Shown: positions 1 to 8,731, counted from the stretch's first letter. The stretch: 64,000 nt of DNA from Streptomyces collinus (GCF_031348265.1 NZ_CP133771.1:6572001-6636000); one strand, 5' to 3'. The notes: generated by a model from the sequence alone, not told the origin. Translations and numbers: made by a program.

Positions 1-1
1 C

Positions 2-1132
2 GCCACGCCCAAGGGCGGCACCCACGTCGCGGGCTTCGAGCAGGCCGTGGCCAAGACGATGAACGAGGTGCTGCGCGCCAAGAAGCTCCTGCGCGTCGCC
101 GAGGACGACATCGTCAAGGACGACGCCCTGGAGGGCCTGACCGCGGTCGTCACCGTGCGTCTCGCCGAGCCGCAGTTCGAAGGCCAGACCAAGGAGGTCC
201 TCGGGACCTCGGCGGCCCGCCGCATCGTGAACAACGTGGTCACGAAGGAGCTCAAGGCGTTCCTGACGTCCACCAAGCGGGATGCCGCCCAGCAGGCCCG
301 AGTCGTGCTGGAGAAGGCCGTCGCCGCCGCACGCACGCGTATCGCCGCCCGGCAGCACAAGGACGCGCAGCGCCGCAAGACGGCCCTGGAGTCCTCCTCG
401 CTGCCCGCCAAGCTGGCCGACTGCCGCAGCGACGACGTCGACCGCAGCGAGCTGTTCATCGTCGAGGGAGACTCTGCGCTCGGCACGGCGAAGCTCGCCC
501 GGAATTCCGAGTTCCAGGCGCTGCTGCCGATCCGCGGCAAGATCCTCAACGTTCAGAAGTCGTCTGTGACGGACATGCTGAAGAACGTCGAGTGCGGCGC
601 GATCATCCAGGTCATAGGAGCCGGCTCGGGCCGGACCTTCGACATCGACACAGCACGCTACGGCAAGATCATCATGATGACCGACGCCGATGTCGACGGC
701 TCGCACATCCGCACCCTGCTGCTGACGCTGTTCCACCGCTACATGCGGCCCATGGTCGAGGCCGGCCGGGTCTTCGCCGCGGTGCCGCCGCTGCACCGCA
801 TCGAGATCGTCCAGCCGAAGAAGGGGCAGGACAAGTACGTCTACACGTACTCCGACCGCGAACTGCGTGACACGCTCATGGAGTTCCAGAGCAAGGGCAT
901 CCGCTACAAGGACTCGATCCAGCGCTACAAGGGCCTCGGTGAGATGGACGCCGACCAGCTGGCCGAGACGACGATGGACCCGCGCCACCGCACCCTGCGC
1001 CGGATCAACCTCTCCGACCTGGAGGCCGCCGAGCAGGTCTTCGATCTGCTCATGGGCAACGACGTGGCGCCGCGCAAGGAGTTCATCTCCAACTCGGCGG
1101 CGACGCTGGACCGGTCGCGGATCGACGCGTAG
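2..1132 (+). CDS. parE: Topoisomerase IV (type IIA) subunit B, C-terminal part
   Basis: The ATPase/TOPRIM subunit of a type IIA topoisomerase, which pairs with the A subunit encoded at 11374-13827 to decatenate and relax DNA. The frame is open from base 2 and enters with GGTHVAGF, the end of the GHKL/transducer region, so the 5' half lies outside the window and the GTG at 47 is not the true start. TOPRIM signatures are clear: VEGDSA (catalytic Glu) and MMTDADVDGSH (metal-binding Asp residues), followed by the RYKGLGEM segment conserved in GyrB/ParE tails. The ParE assignment over GyrB rests on the parC-like partner nearby and on VEGDSALGTAK instead of the GyrB VEGDSAGG; this is inference. Two tight inverted repeats follow the stop. 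Confidence 0.93.
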   Translation, partial: ATPKGGTHVAGFEQAVAKTMNEVLRAKKLLRVAEDDIVKDDALEGLTAVVTVRLAEPQFEGQTKEVLGTSAARRIVNNVVTKELKAFLTSTKRDAAQQARVVLEKAVAAARTRIAARQHKDAQRRKTALESSSLPAKLADCRSDDVDRSELFIVEGDSALGTAKLARNSEFQALLPIRGKILNVQKSSVTDMLKNVECGAIIQVIGAGSGRTFDIDTARYGKIIMMTDADVDGSHIRTLLLTLFHRYMRPMVEAGRVFAAVPPLHRIEIVQPKKGQDKYVYTYSDRELRDTLMEFQSKGIRYKDSIQRYKGLGEMDADQLAETTMDPRHRTLRRINLSDLEAAEQVFDLLMGNDVAPRKEFISNSAATLDRSRIDA

Positions 1133-1211
1133 CCGGAGCGCCGGGCTGTTGCCGGGTACGGCCGGGGTCATGTACCCGGTCGGCAGTGGTCCGGCCTCCA
1201 TGAGTCGCCTG

Positions 1212-1261
1212 GGTACGGCCCCGGCCGTACCGAGACGTCTCTCCACCCCCGGGTGGAGAGA
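1212..1261 (+). terminator. Paired inverted repeats after parE
   Basis: Two perfect inverted repeats stand side by side: GGTACGGCC/GGCCGTACC (1213-1231, 2-base spacer) and TCTCTCCACCC/GGGTGGAGAGA (1238-1261, 2-base spacer). They lie 80-130 bases past the parE stop and could form terminator hairpins, but no T-run follows, and the second overlaps the apparent GTG start of the next gene, so an operator role is also possible. Confidence 0.4.
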
Positions 1262-1642
1262 CACACGGTCGGGGATCCACCCGTGATCCACCCAGGCTCC
1301 GATCCCGTGAACTGGCCAAACCCGCAGCGTCGTTCGCGCTGCTCCAGGGCATCGCGGTCGCCGGGCGTTCAGAGGCGGCCACTGGAGCGCTTGGGGGAGG
1401 CCGGGCCCAGGCCGGTCGCACCCCCTGCGCCACGGGACGGGCTCACCGGCCGGGAGACGGAAGTGGTGCTCCTCATCGCCGAGGGGCTGAGCAACCCGGA
1501 GATCGCCCGGAGGCTGCACCTCTCCACGGCGACCGTGAAGTCTCACAGCAACAACCTCTTCACCAAGACCGGGATCAAGGACCGTGCGCAGGCGGTGCGT
1601 TACGCCTACGGAAAGGGACTTGTGCGGCTACCAGCAGGTTAG
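1253..1642 (+). CDS. LuxR-type HTH protein without receiver domain
   Basis: A 129-residue protein whose second half is a complete LuxR/NarL C-terminal DNA-binding domain: LTGRETEVVLLIAEGLSNPE then IARRLHLSTATVKSHSNNLF, with the canonical recognition helix. The first ~60 residues are Arg/Pro-rich and show no receiver, PAS or TPR features. NarL-type response regulators are normally over 200 residues, so this is either a stand-alone HTH regulator or the 3' remnant of a response regulator whose 5' part has been lost. The GTG at 1253 lies inside a palindrome and has no good ribosome binding site, so the true start may be downstream. It ends 18 bases before the apparent start of the DUF485 gene on the same strand. 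Confidence 0.55.
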   Translation: MERHTVGDPPVIHPGSDPVNWPNPQRRSRCSRASRSPGVQRRPLERLGEAGPRPVAPPAPRDGLTGRETEVVLLIAEGLSNPEIARRLHLSTATVKSHSNNLFTKTGIKDRAQAVRYAYGKGLVRLPAG

Positions 1643-1659
1643 TCACCTGATGGGGTGAA

Positions 1660-2271
1660 GTGTGCGGGGAAGAAGAGTCGGGGATCTTCCCGTTCTGTCC
1701 ATCCTTGGGCATGCAGCCAAGCAAGGGCCGTCTCCGCGGCGGTGGGGCCGGCCAGGAGAACCGGGTCGAGCCTCTCGACGGTCATGATCCGTTCCCGGCC
1801 GAGGAGGCCGGACAGCTCAGGTACGACGATCCCTGGTACGACGCCCTCGCCTCCGGCTGGGGCGAGTCGTCCGGCGACGGGGCGCAAGCTCAACCGATGG
1901 TTCCATCGGCACGGACGGAGGGCGCCACGGGGGCCGCGGCGGCCGACGTGTACCTGGAAGTGCAGCGCAGTGCGGCCTTTCAGGAGGTGCGGCGGCGGTA
2001 CCGGAAGTTCGTGGTGCCGGCGTCCGTGGCGTTCTTCGCCTGGTACGTGGGCTACGTCGTGACAGCCACGACGGCGCCTGAGCTGATGGAGCGGCCCGTG
2101 GCGGGAGCGTTGAACGTCGCGATGGTGGCGGGGCTCGGGCAGTTCCTGTCCACCTTCCTTCTCACCTGGGCCTTCGCGCGGCACGCGCGGCTGCGCAGGG
2201 ACCGAGCCGCCCTCGAACTGCGGTGGGACACACAGGAACTGACGCGTGGCATGAGCGGTGGTGGGTCGTGA
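1660..2271 (+). CDS. DUF485 two-helix membrane protein
   Basis: A small inner-membrane protein of the DUF485 (YjcH-like) family, which typically precedes acetate/pyruvate-type sodium:solute symporters. After ~110 mostly polar residues come the family core VYLEVQRSAAFQEVRRRYR and two transmembrane segments (FVVPASVAFFAWYVGYVV and VAGALNVAMVAGLGQFLSTF), then a basic cytosolic tail. The GTG start at 1660 has only a weak purine stretch before it and an in-frame ATG at 1711 is an alternative; the N-terminal 60-100 residues are therefore uncertain. The stop overlaps the symporter start (GTGA), implying translational coupling and a joint function. Confidence 0.8.
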   Translation: MCGEEESGIFPFCPSLGMQPSKGRLRGGGAGQENRVEPLDGHDPFPAEEAGQLRYDDPWYDALASGWGESSGDGAQAQPMVPSARTEGATGAAAADVYLEVQRSAAFQEVRRRYRKFVVPASVAFFAWYVGYVVTATTAPELMERPVAGALNVAMVAGLGQFLSTFLLTWAFARHARLRRDRAALELRWDTQELTRGMSGGGS

Positions 2272-3860
2272 CGGAAGAACATCAGACGCTTGCGCTGCTG
2301 CTTTTCAGCGCGTTCGTCGCTGTCACGCTGGGGATCACCACCTGGGTCAGCCGCAACCGGCGTGGCTCGGCGGAGGAGTTCTACGCGGGCGGGCGGCTCT
2401 TCTCCCCCATGGAGAATGGTTTTGCCATCGCCGGTGACTACATGTCGGCCGCTTCCTTCCTCGGGGTCACCGGGCTCATCGCGCTGTTCGGCTATGACGG
2501 GCTGCTGTATGTCGTGGGCTTCCTCGTGGCGTGGCTGGTGGTGCTGTTCCTGGTCGCCGAACTGGTCCGCAACTGCGGCCGGTTCACGCTCGCCGACGTC
2601 GTGGCGGCCCGGATGAGGGAACGCCCGGTCCGGATCGCGGCGGGAACCTCCTCGGTCACGGTGTCCGTTCTGTACCTGGTGGCGCAGATGGTCGGCGCGG
2701 GGAGCCTGGTGGCGCTGCTGCTCGGGGGCACGAGCGACGCGGCCCGTGCCTGGACCGTCATCGGTGTGGGCGCACTGATGGTGATCTACGTGTCGTTGGG
2801 AGGGATGCGCGCGACCACGTGGATCCAGATCGTCAAGGCCGTTCTGCTGCTCGGCGGCACCATCGCGCTGACGGTGCTCGTCCTGATGCGCTTCCACGGC
2901 GACCTGAACCGGCTGTTGCTCACGGCAGCCGAGCGCAGTGGGCACGGCGGGGCGTTTCTGGCGCCGGGACTGAAGTACGGCGGGGACTGGACCGCCCGCT
3001 TCGACTTCATCAGCCTGGGGCTGGCTCTGGTGCTGGGCACGGCAGGGCTGCCGCACATCCTGTCCCGCTTCTACACCGTGCCCACCGCGCGCGCCGCGCG
3101 CCGCTCGGTCGTCTGGGCCGTCGGTCTCATCGGCGGCTTCTACCTGATGACGATCGTGCTCGGATTCGGTGCGGCCGCCATCCTGGGGCCGGATGCGGTC
3201 CGTGCTTCGAACGCGGCCGGGAACACGGCGGTTCCGCTGCTGGCGCTCGATCTCGGCGGTGGTGCGGGATCCACCGGCGGGACGGTTCTCTTCGCGATCG
3301 TCGCCGCGGTCGCCTTCGCCACGATCCTCGCCGTGGTCGCCGGCATCACACTCGCCTCCTCGGCGTCCGTGGCCCACGACCTGTACGCGTCCCTGCGGCG
3401 CCGGGGCGGGAAGCCGCGCAGCGAGGTGGCGGTGGCCCGCGTCGCGGCCGTCGGGGTCGGTGCGGTGGCGATCGCGCTCGGTCTGCTGGCGCGGGATCTC
3501 AACGTGGCGTTCCTGGTGGGCCTGGCGTTCGCCGTCGCCGCGTCGGCGAACCTGCCGGTGCTGCTCTACTCGCTGTTCTGGCGCGGCTTCACCACACGGG
3601 GTGCCGTGTGGGCGGTCTACGGCGGTCTGGTCCCGGCGGTGGTGCTCGTGGTGCTGTCACCGGTGGTCTCGGGCAGCCCCGACTCGCTGTTCCCGGGCAT
3701 CGACCTCCAGTACTTCCCCCTGCAGAACCCGGGTCTGGTCTCGATCCCCCTCGGCTTTCTCGCGGGCTGGCTGGGCACGGTCACCTCGGCGGAGGGCCCG
3801 GACGAGGTCAAGCATGCGGAGACAGAGGTGCGGTCGCTGACGGGTGCGGGAGCGGCGTAG
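2268..3860 (+). CDS. Sodium:solute symporter (ActP/MctC-like monocarboxylate permease)
   Basis: A 530-residue member of the SSS family, expected to import a short-chain organic acid such as acetate, pyruvate or propionate with Na+. The start is the GTG at 2268, which overlaps the DUF485 stop; an upstream in-frame ATG-like start would lie inside DUF485. Visible family features are EFYAGGRLFSPMENGFAIAGD near the N-terminus (substrate/Na+ helix), GYDGLLY, and about thirteen hydrophobic helices including the ASANLPVLLYSLFWRGFTTRG segment. Downstream on the opposite strand lies a CitA/DcuS-type sensor and regulator, which commonly control carboxylate uptake genes; that regulatory link is inferred from position only. 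Confidence 0.87.
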   Translation: MTEEHQTLALLLFSAFVAVTLGITTWVSRNRRGSAEEFYAGGRLFSPMENGFAIAGDYMSAASFLGVTGLIALFGYDGLLYVVGFLVAWLVVLFLVAELVRNCGRFTLADVVAARMRERPVRIAAGTSSVTVSVLYLVAQMVGAGSLVALLLGGTSDAARAWTVIGVGALMVIYVSLGGMRATTWIQIVKAVLLLGGTIALTVLVLMRFHGDLNRLLLTAAERSGHGGAFLAPGLKYGGDWTARFDFISLGLALVLGTAGLPHILSRFYTVPTARAARRSVVWAVGLIGGFYLMTIVLGFGAAAILGPDAVRASNAAGNTAVPLLALDLGGGAGSTGGTVLFAIVAAVAFATILAVVAGITLASSASVAHDLYASLRRRGGKPRSEVAVARVAAVGVGAVAIALGLLARDLNVAFLVGLAFAVAASANLPVLLYSLFWRGFTTRGAVWAVYGGLVPAVVLVVLSPVVSGSPDSLFPGIDLQYFPLQNPGLVSIPLGFLAGWLGTVTSAEGPDEVKHAETEVRSLTGAGAA

Positions 3861-3932
3861 CTGCGGCTGCCATCGCTGCCACGGTCGGTGCGCGGCCATC
3901 GCCAGGCCGTGGAAACGCGGCGGGCTGTCGCC

Positions 3933-4613
3933 TCAGCCGCGGGTCGCCCACACATAGCGGTGTTCCGGGCGGCCCGCGTCGCCGTACTTGAGGGTCAGCC
4001 TGGCCCGTCCCGTGCGTTCCAGGAGCTTCAGGTAGCGCTGGGCGGTCTGGCGGCTCACTCCGGTCCGCTCGGCGATCTCCTGGGCGGACAAGGGTCCGTC
4101 CGCGTGCATCAGGCATTGGCGGACCAGCTCCGCGGTGGTGGGGGAGTGGCCTTTGGGCAGATCGGGCTCCGACGACGCCGACAGGGCCCCGAAGATGCGG
4201 TCCACCTCGGCCTGTTCCGCCTCTCCACCGCCGTCCAGGGTGCGGCGCAGCTCCGCGTAGGCCTCCAGCTTGGCGCGCAGGCCGGCGAAGGCGAACGGCT
4301 TGACCAGGTACTGCAGTGCGCCGTGCCGCATCGCCGCCTGCACGGTGGAGACGTCCCGGGCCGCCGTCACCATGATCACGTCGGTCTGATCGCCGCGCCG
4401 CCGCATCTCCTGGACGACCGCGAGTCCCGTCGCGTCCGGCAGGTAGTGGTCCAGGAGCACCAGGTCCAGCCGGGGCAGTGTCTCCAGCCGGTGCAGCGCC
4501 TCCGCGGCGCTGTGGGCCTCTCCGGCGACGTGGAAGCCCGGTACCTTCTCGACGTAGGCGGCGTTGACCCGGGCGACTCTCATGTCGTCGTCCACGACCA
4601 GGACTTCGATCAT
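3933..4613 (-). CDS. CitB/DctR-family response regulator
   Basis: A 226-residue response regulator. The receiver domain has the acidic pocket VVDDD, the phosphoacceptor Asp55 (LVLLDHYLPD), the conserved Thr in MVTAARD and the Lys in VKPFAF. The C-terminal part holds a helix-turn-helix (LSAQEIAERTGVSRQTAQRY) typical of regulators paired with CitA/DcuS-type kinases for citrate or C4-dicarboxylates. Its ATG shares one base with the kinase stop codon (TGATG), so the two are translated as a unit, kinase first. It is convergent with the symporter gene, separated by 72 bases; that gene or other carboxylate genes are plausible targets, which the sequence alone does not prove. Confidence 0.9.
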   Translation of the reverse strand: MIEVLVVDDDMRVARVNAAYVEKVPGFHVAGEAHSAAEALHRLETLPRLDLVLLDHYLPDATGLAVVQEMRRRGDQTDVIMVTAARDVSTVQAAMRHGALQYLVKPFAFAGLRAKLEAYAELRRTLDGGGEAEQAEVDRIFGALSASSEPDLPKGHSPTTAELVRQCLMHADGPLSAQEIAERTGVSRQTAQRYLKLLERTGRARLTLKYGDAGRPEHRYVWATRG

Positions 4614-6286
4614 CACGACCCCTCCTCGGCCGTCTGCGGTGCGGACGGCACGGTCGATACGGCCGGTTCGGGACCCGGCCCGGCCAGCGCCTCGGGCAGG
4701 ACGACGGTGAACTCCGCGCCTCCGCCGTGCGCCTCGCCGACCGTAGCGCTGCCACCCTGCCGCTCCGCCAGCCTGCGCACCAGGGAGAGTCCGATGCCCC
4801 GCTCGCGGTGGGCGGGCGGCGTCTTCGTGGACCATCCCGTGGTGAAGATCAACTCCCGGTGCTCCGGCGGGATTCCCGGCCCGGTGTCGCGGACCCTGAG
4901 GATCGCCGTACGCCCCTCGGCGCGCACTTCGACCTCCACGCGCGCGTGCGGTTTGCCGGCGACGGCGTCGAGGGCGTTGTCCACCAGGTTCCCCACGACG
5001 GTGACGAGCCCCTGCGGGTCGACCAGCCGGTCGGGCAGCCGGGTCCGGTCCGACACCCCCAGGGCGACGCCCCGCTCGGCCGCGACGGTCGCCTTGCCGA
5101 CCAGCAGGGCGGCGAGCAGCGGGTCCTCGATCCGCTCGGTGACCTGCTCGGCGGTGGCCCGGTGGTCACCGACGACCTCGCCGACGAAGTCGACAGCGTC
5201 GTCGTACATCTCCAGTTCGAGCAGCCCCAGAAGTGTGTGCATGCGGTTGGCGTGCTCGTGGTCCTGGGCGCGCAGGGCGTCGATCAGACCGCGGGTGGAG
5301 TCCAGCTCGCGGCCCAGCTGCTCCAGCTCGGTGCGGTCGCGCAGGGTGGCCACGGCGCCGCCGTCGTCGGTGGGCATGCGGTTGGCGACCAGCACCCGCT
5401 GGCCGCGCACGGTGAGCAGATCCGTGCCGGTGACGCGTCCGGCCAGCACGTCGGCCGTGCGGCCCGCGCCGAGCGCCTCGTCGGGTGAGCGGCCCACGAC
5501 CGCTTCCCCGATGCCCAGCAGGCGCTGCGCCTCGTCGTTCACCAGACGGATGCGGCCGGTGCGGTCCAGGGCGACGACCCCCTCGCGGATGCCGTGCAGC
5601 ATCGCCTCGCGTTCCGACAGGAGCGCCGCGATGTCCGAGAAGGCCAGATCCCTGGTCTGCCGGTGGACCCGCCGGGAGATGAGCCATGCCGCCAGCGCGC
5701 CTACGGCCAGGGCGCCGCCGGCGTACGCGAGCAGTCCCGGGATCGCGTGGATCAGCCGGGCCCGGACGCTGTCGTAGGCGATGCCGACCGAGACCGCGCC
5801 GATGACGGTGCCGTCGCTGTCGCGCAGCGGCACCTTGCCCCGGGCGGAGCGGCCCAGGGTGCCGCTGTCGATCTCCATGACCTCCTTACCGGCCAGGGCC
5901 TGGCCGGGGTCGGTCGAGACGATGCCGCCGATCTGTTGCGGGTCCGTGTGCGACCAGCGCACGCCCCGCCAGTCCATCACCACGATGTACTCGGCCTGGG
6001 TGGCCTTGCGGATCCGCTCCGCCTCCCGCTGCACCGGGCCGTCCGGCGAGGGCGGCGTGTCCCGCAGGTCCTTCGCGAGATCCGGCAGCTGTGCGGTCGT
6101 CTGCGCGATCGCGAGCGCGCGGCGCATGGCCTGGTCGTCGAGCTGGTTGCTGAGGGGCGCGAGGAACAATCCGGTCGCGAGCACCGCGACTCCCGCGGCG
6201 ATCGCCACCTGCATCAGCAGCACCTGCGAGAACACCCGCCGGGGCAGGCCGAGGCGCAGGCGGCGTGCGGAGGGAGTGGGGCTCAT
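4613..6286 (-). CDS. CitA/DcuS-family sensor histidine kinase
   Basis: A membrane sensor kinase of 557 residues. Order: TM1 (about 20-43), an extracytoplasmic PAS-like sensor (45-180) with the family-type segment KVPLRDSDGTVIGAVSVG, TM2 (182-204), a cytosolic PAS domain (225-330), the phosphoacceptor His343 in RAQDHEHANRMH, and a HATPase domain with NLVDNALDAV (N box), DTGPGIPP and GIGLSLV. The ATG at 6286 is preferred over a TTG two codons upstream. It is cotranscribed with the response regulator immediately downstream. The sensor fold suggests a citrate, C4-dicarboxylate or related carboxylate ligand, consistent with the neighbouring symporter and citrate synthases. Confidence 0.9.
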   Translation of the reverse strand: MSPTPSARRLRLGLPRRVFSQVLLMQVAIAAGVAVLATGLFLAPLSNQLDDQAMRRALAIAQTTAQLPDLAKDLRDTPPSPDGPVQREAERIRKATQAEYIVVMDWRGVRWSHTDPQQIGGIVSTDPGQALAGKEVMEIDSGTLGRSARGKVPLRDSDGTVIGAVSVGIAYDSVRARLIHAIPGLLAYAGGALAVGALAAWLISRRVHRQTRDLAFSDIAALLSEREAMLHGIREGVVALDRTGRIRLVNDEAQRLLGIGEAVVGRSPDEALGAGRTADVLAGRVTGTDLLTVRGQRVLVANRMPTDDGGAVATLRDRTELEQLGRELDSTRGLIDALRAQDHEHANRMHTLLGLLELEMYDDAVDFVGEVVGDHRATAEQVTERIEDPLLAALLVGKATVAAERGVALGVSDRTRLPDRLVDPQGLVTVVGNLVDNALDAVAGKPHARVEVEVRAEGRTAILRVRDTGPGIPPEHRELIFTTGWSTKTPPAHRERGIGLSLVRRLAERQGGSATVGEAHGGGAEFTVVLPEALAGPGPEPAVSTVPSAPQTAEEGS

Positions 6287-6397
6287 AGCCAAGACCGTAC
6301 GTGCGCACGGCCGCCGGCCCTAGACGGGTGTGGCGTGGATCTCCAGATCAATGTGTACAGATGCGGCATCAACGTGTGTCCGAGGCGAGCCGGACGG

Positions 6398-7342
6398 TCA
6401 GCTGGCCAGTGAGGTTGTCATCCTCACCTCGCGCACCGCCACCACGTCCATGCGTGCGGGGGTACCGAGCACGGACGCCCCGCAGCTCTCGGGGCGGGCC
6501 GGCAGGGCCGCGCCCTGGGCCACGTCGACCTGCCAGTGGCGTCCGTCGGCGTGGGCGACGGTCACCTCCCAGCGCGGGGCCGCGCCGGACGTCCGGACGA
6601 CACTCAGAGCCTGAGCGCCGTACTCGCCGACCCTGGTGCGCACGGCGAGCTCGGCGGCCTGACCGGGCCGGTCCCATGCCGAGCTGCCCCGGCACCCCTC
6701 CACGACGATCCGCCCCTCACGGGCGCCGTGCAGGACCTCCTTGAGGGAATGGGCCTCGGCCCGGCCGTACGCGTATCCGTACGGCAGCACGAGCACGGTG
6801 GGGGAGAAGCGGTGACCACCCAGATGGGTGACCTCCCAGACGCCCTCGACCCCGGAGGTCGCCAGCTCGGCCGCGAGCGGCCGGCCCAGGAGGGCACAGC
6901 AGCGGTCGCGCTTGCCGTTGGTGCAGACGAGGGCGAGCGGGTCACCGTCGTGGGGCCGGCCGCCGAGCAGCGCGCCGAACGATTGGTGGTCGCCCCTGCC
7001 GAGTGCGGCGAAGTCGAGGCCGAGCAGCTCCCCGGGGTCCGAGGTCGAGGCGCTGTGCAGCCAGACATTGCCCGGGACGACGTGCGCGGCGTACACCCGG
7101 CGAGCTGCGGGCACACGGCGGTCCGCGTGACGCCCCGGGCGGCGGATGAGCGCGATCCGCACGCCCGTGTCCTTGGCGGCCGCCTCCAGGGCACGCCCCA
7201 GGGCGGGGTCCAGGTGGCTCGAAGTGAGCGCCTTGGCACCCCACGGACCGGGCTGTTCCAGCAACAGCCAGGTCCTCGCGGTGGCCGCGGTTCCCGAAAC
7301 GGGCTCGGCGAAGTCCCGGGAGACGCTTGAGCACGTACTCAC
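6398..7342 (-). CDS. Sucrase/ferredoxin-like (thioredoxin-fold Fe-S) protein
   Basis: A 314-residue member of the sucrase/ferredoxin-like family (Apd1/Aim32-related, thioredoxin-like [2Fe-2S] fold). Family signatures are CTNGKRDRCCALLGR (cysteine cluster) and HLGGHRFSPTVLVLPYGYAYGR (conserved HxGGHRF). The N-terminus MSTCSSVSRD and the WLLLEQPGPWGAKAL segment are typical of streptomycete homologues and support the GTG start at 7342. A near-consensus iron box abuts that start codon, so the gene is probably repressed by a DtxR/DmdR-type regulator when iron is plentiful. The precise substrate is unknown; a redox role in iron or siderophore handling is inferred from the iron box. Confidence 0.82.
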   Translation of the reverse strand: MSTCSSVSRDFAEPVSGTAATARTWLLLEQPGPWGAKALTSSHLDPALGRALEAAAKDTGVRIALIRRPGRHADRRVPAARRVYAAHVVPGNVWLHSASTSDPGELLGLDFAALGRGDHQSFGALLGGRPHDGDPLALVCTNGKRDRCCALLGRPLAAELATSGVEGVWEVTHLGGHRFSPTVLVLPYGYAYGRAEAHSLKEVLHGAREGRIVVEGCRGSSAWDRPGQAAELAVRTRVGEYGAQALSVVRTSGAAPRWEVTVAHADGRHWQVDVAQGAALPARPESCGASVLGTPARMDVVAVREVRMTTSLAS

Positions 7343-7361
7343 AGAGGTGAGCCTAACCTGA
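7343..7361 (-). promoter_or_regulatory. Iron box (DmdR/DtxR-type operator)
   Basis: AGAGGTGAGCCTAACCTGA on the + strand, that is TCAGGTTAGGCTCACCTCT on the coding strand of the downstream gene. It matches 16 of 19 positions of the streptomycete iron box TTAGGTTAGGCTCACCTAA, recalled from the DmdR1 literature. It sits directly against the GTG start at 7342, so repressor binding would cover the start region or the promoter of a very short leader. Confidence 0.75.
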
Positions 7362-7395
7362 CTTCCTCCACGGCGACTTTCGGGGCAGGCCGACG

Positions 7396-8655
7396 CTACT
7401 CCGGCAGTGGCTGCGGCGGTTTCGGACCTGCGTAGAGACCGCTCGGTCGCATCCGCAGCGGGCGCTCGCCGTACTCCTCCAGGGCATGGGCGATCCAGCC
7501 CGCCGTCCGGGCCACGGCGAAGATCGTCTCGCCCGCGCTCGGGGCCATGCCGCAGGACGCGGTGAGCACGGCCAGGGCCAGGTCCACGTTGGCGTGCAGC
7601 GGGGCGTGACGCGCGGTCGTCTCGACGATGTCGCGGGCCGCGAGGAGAGCGGGCTCCGCGCGCGGGATCTGTTCCAGGAGGGCGAACAGGGCACGCGCGC
7701 GTGGGTCCTCACCGGGGTAGAGCCGGTGTCCGAGGCCCGGGATGCGGCGGCCGGCGCGCAGTTCGTCCGCGATCACGGGTGCCGCGTCGCCCTGGTCGAG
7801 CACGTCCTGCAGCAGCCGGTGGGCGAGCCCGCTGGCCGCGCCGTGCAGCGGGCCCTCGATCACGCCCAGCCCGGCGGAGACCGCGGCGTAGGCGTGGGCA
7901 CGGGCGGACGCGGCGACGCGCACCGCGAGCGTGGAGGCGGCCAGGTCGTGGTCGACGAGGAGGGCGAGGGCGGCGTCCAGGGCGCGCAGGGAGGCCTCGT
8001 CGGGGTCCTTGTGCACCGACAGCCGGGACCACAGGCGGTGGGCCAGGGGGCCCTCGTCGCGGCGCCGGTGGCCCGCCGGGGGCAGAGCGGCCACGAGCGT
8101 GGGGATGAGGGTGCGCGCGGTACCGAGTACGGCGCCCTCGGAGAGGTCGAACCGCAGGGGATCGGTGGTCGCGGCGGCGATCGTCGCGACCCTCAACAGG
8201 TCGGCGGGAGCGGCGTGCTCGGGCAGGGCGTCGACGGCGCGGCGGGCGACGGCGACGGAAGCGGAGGGTGCGGTGAACGTGCTGCCCGGGAGCATCCGGC
8301 CCGTCCACAGCCACTCGGCGACCTCCTCGTAGGTGTGCCGTGTGGCCAGTTCGACCGCGTCGACCCCGCGGAAGAAGTAGCGGTCGCTCTCGATGAGCGT
8401 GATGCGGGTGCGGACGGACAGCTCGCTGCCGGAACCGGAAGTGCCGACGCTCTCCCGCCTGTTGCGCCGGGCGAGGGCTTCGACCTCCGCGGCGTCGAAG
8501 GTGCTGCCCCGGCCGCCGCTCACCCGACGGCTGCTGAGCTGGCCGCGGCTCACGTACGCGTACACGGTCTCCGGCTTCACGCCGAGCAGCTCGGCGGCCT
8601 CCTTGGTGCTCAGCCGCCGTTCCGCGTCCTGGGGGGCGGGTTCTCGATCGCGCAT
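7396..8655 (-). CDS. Citrate synthase with N-terminal HTH domain
   Basis: A 419-residue two-domain protein. Residues ~10-60 form a MerR/excisionase-type helix-turn-helix (LSTKEAAELLGVKPETVYAY followed by the basic wing RGQLSSRRVSGGRGSTF). Residues ~80-419 are a citrate synthase with catalytic positions intact: GPLHGAAS, GLGHRLYPGEDPRAR and HANVDLALAVL (the catalytic Asp). The ATG at 8655 is chosen; an upstream in-frame GTG at 8685 would run into the operator region. It is divergent from a second citrate synthase, and the 110-base gap between them is full of short repeats. The protein may be an enzyme, a regulator of the divergent gene, or both; bifunctionality is inferred. Confidence 0.85.
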   Translation of the reverse strand: MRDREPAPQDAERRLSTKEAAELLGVKPETVYAYVSRGQLSSRRVSGGRGSTFDAAEVEALARRNRRESVGTSGSGSELSVRTRITLIESDRYFFRGVDAVELATRHTYEEVAEWLWTGRMLPGSTFTAPSASVAVARRAVDALPEHAAPADLLRVATIAAATTDPLRFDLSEGAVLGTARTLIPTLVAALPPAGHRRRDEGPLAHRLWSRLSVHKDPDEASLRALDAALALLVDHDLAASTLAVRVAASARAHAYAAVSAGLGVIEGPLHGAASGLAHRLLQDVLDQGDAAPVIADELRAGRRIPGLGHRLYPGEDPRARALFALLEQIPRAEPALLAARDIVETTARHAPLHANVDLALAVLTASCGMAPSAGETIFAVARTAGWIAHALEEYGERPLRMRPSGLYAGPKPPQPLPE

Positions 8656-8683
8656 GGGGGTCACCGTATCCGTGCAGCGGACC

Positions 8684-8731
8684 ATTGACTGTTAGGTTGA
8701 TTCAATCAATATTGACAGGCATTCAGTCAAT
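8684..8731. promoter_or_regulatory. Repeat-rich operator between divergent citrate synthases
   Basis: In an AT-rich 48-base stretch of an otherwise ~70% GC region, ATTGACTG (8684-8691) and CAGTCAAT (8724-8731) form a perfect 8-base inverted repeat. ATTCAATCAAT (8700-8710) and ATTCAGTCAAT (8721-8731) are direct repeats differing at one base and spaced exactly 21 bases, two helical turns. ATTGACAG (8710-8717) adds another half-site. The layout suggests cooperative binding by a dimeric regulator on both divergent promoters. Confidence 0.65.
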
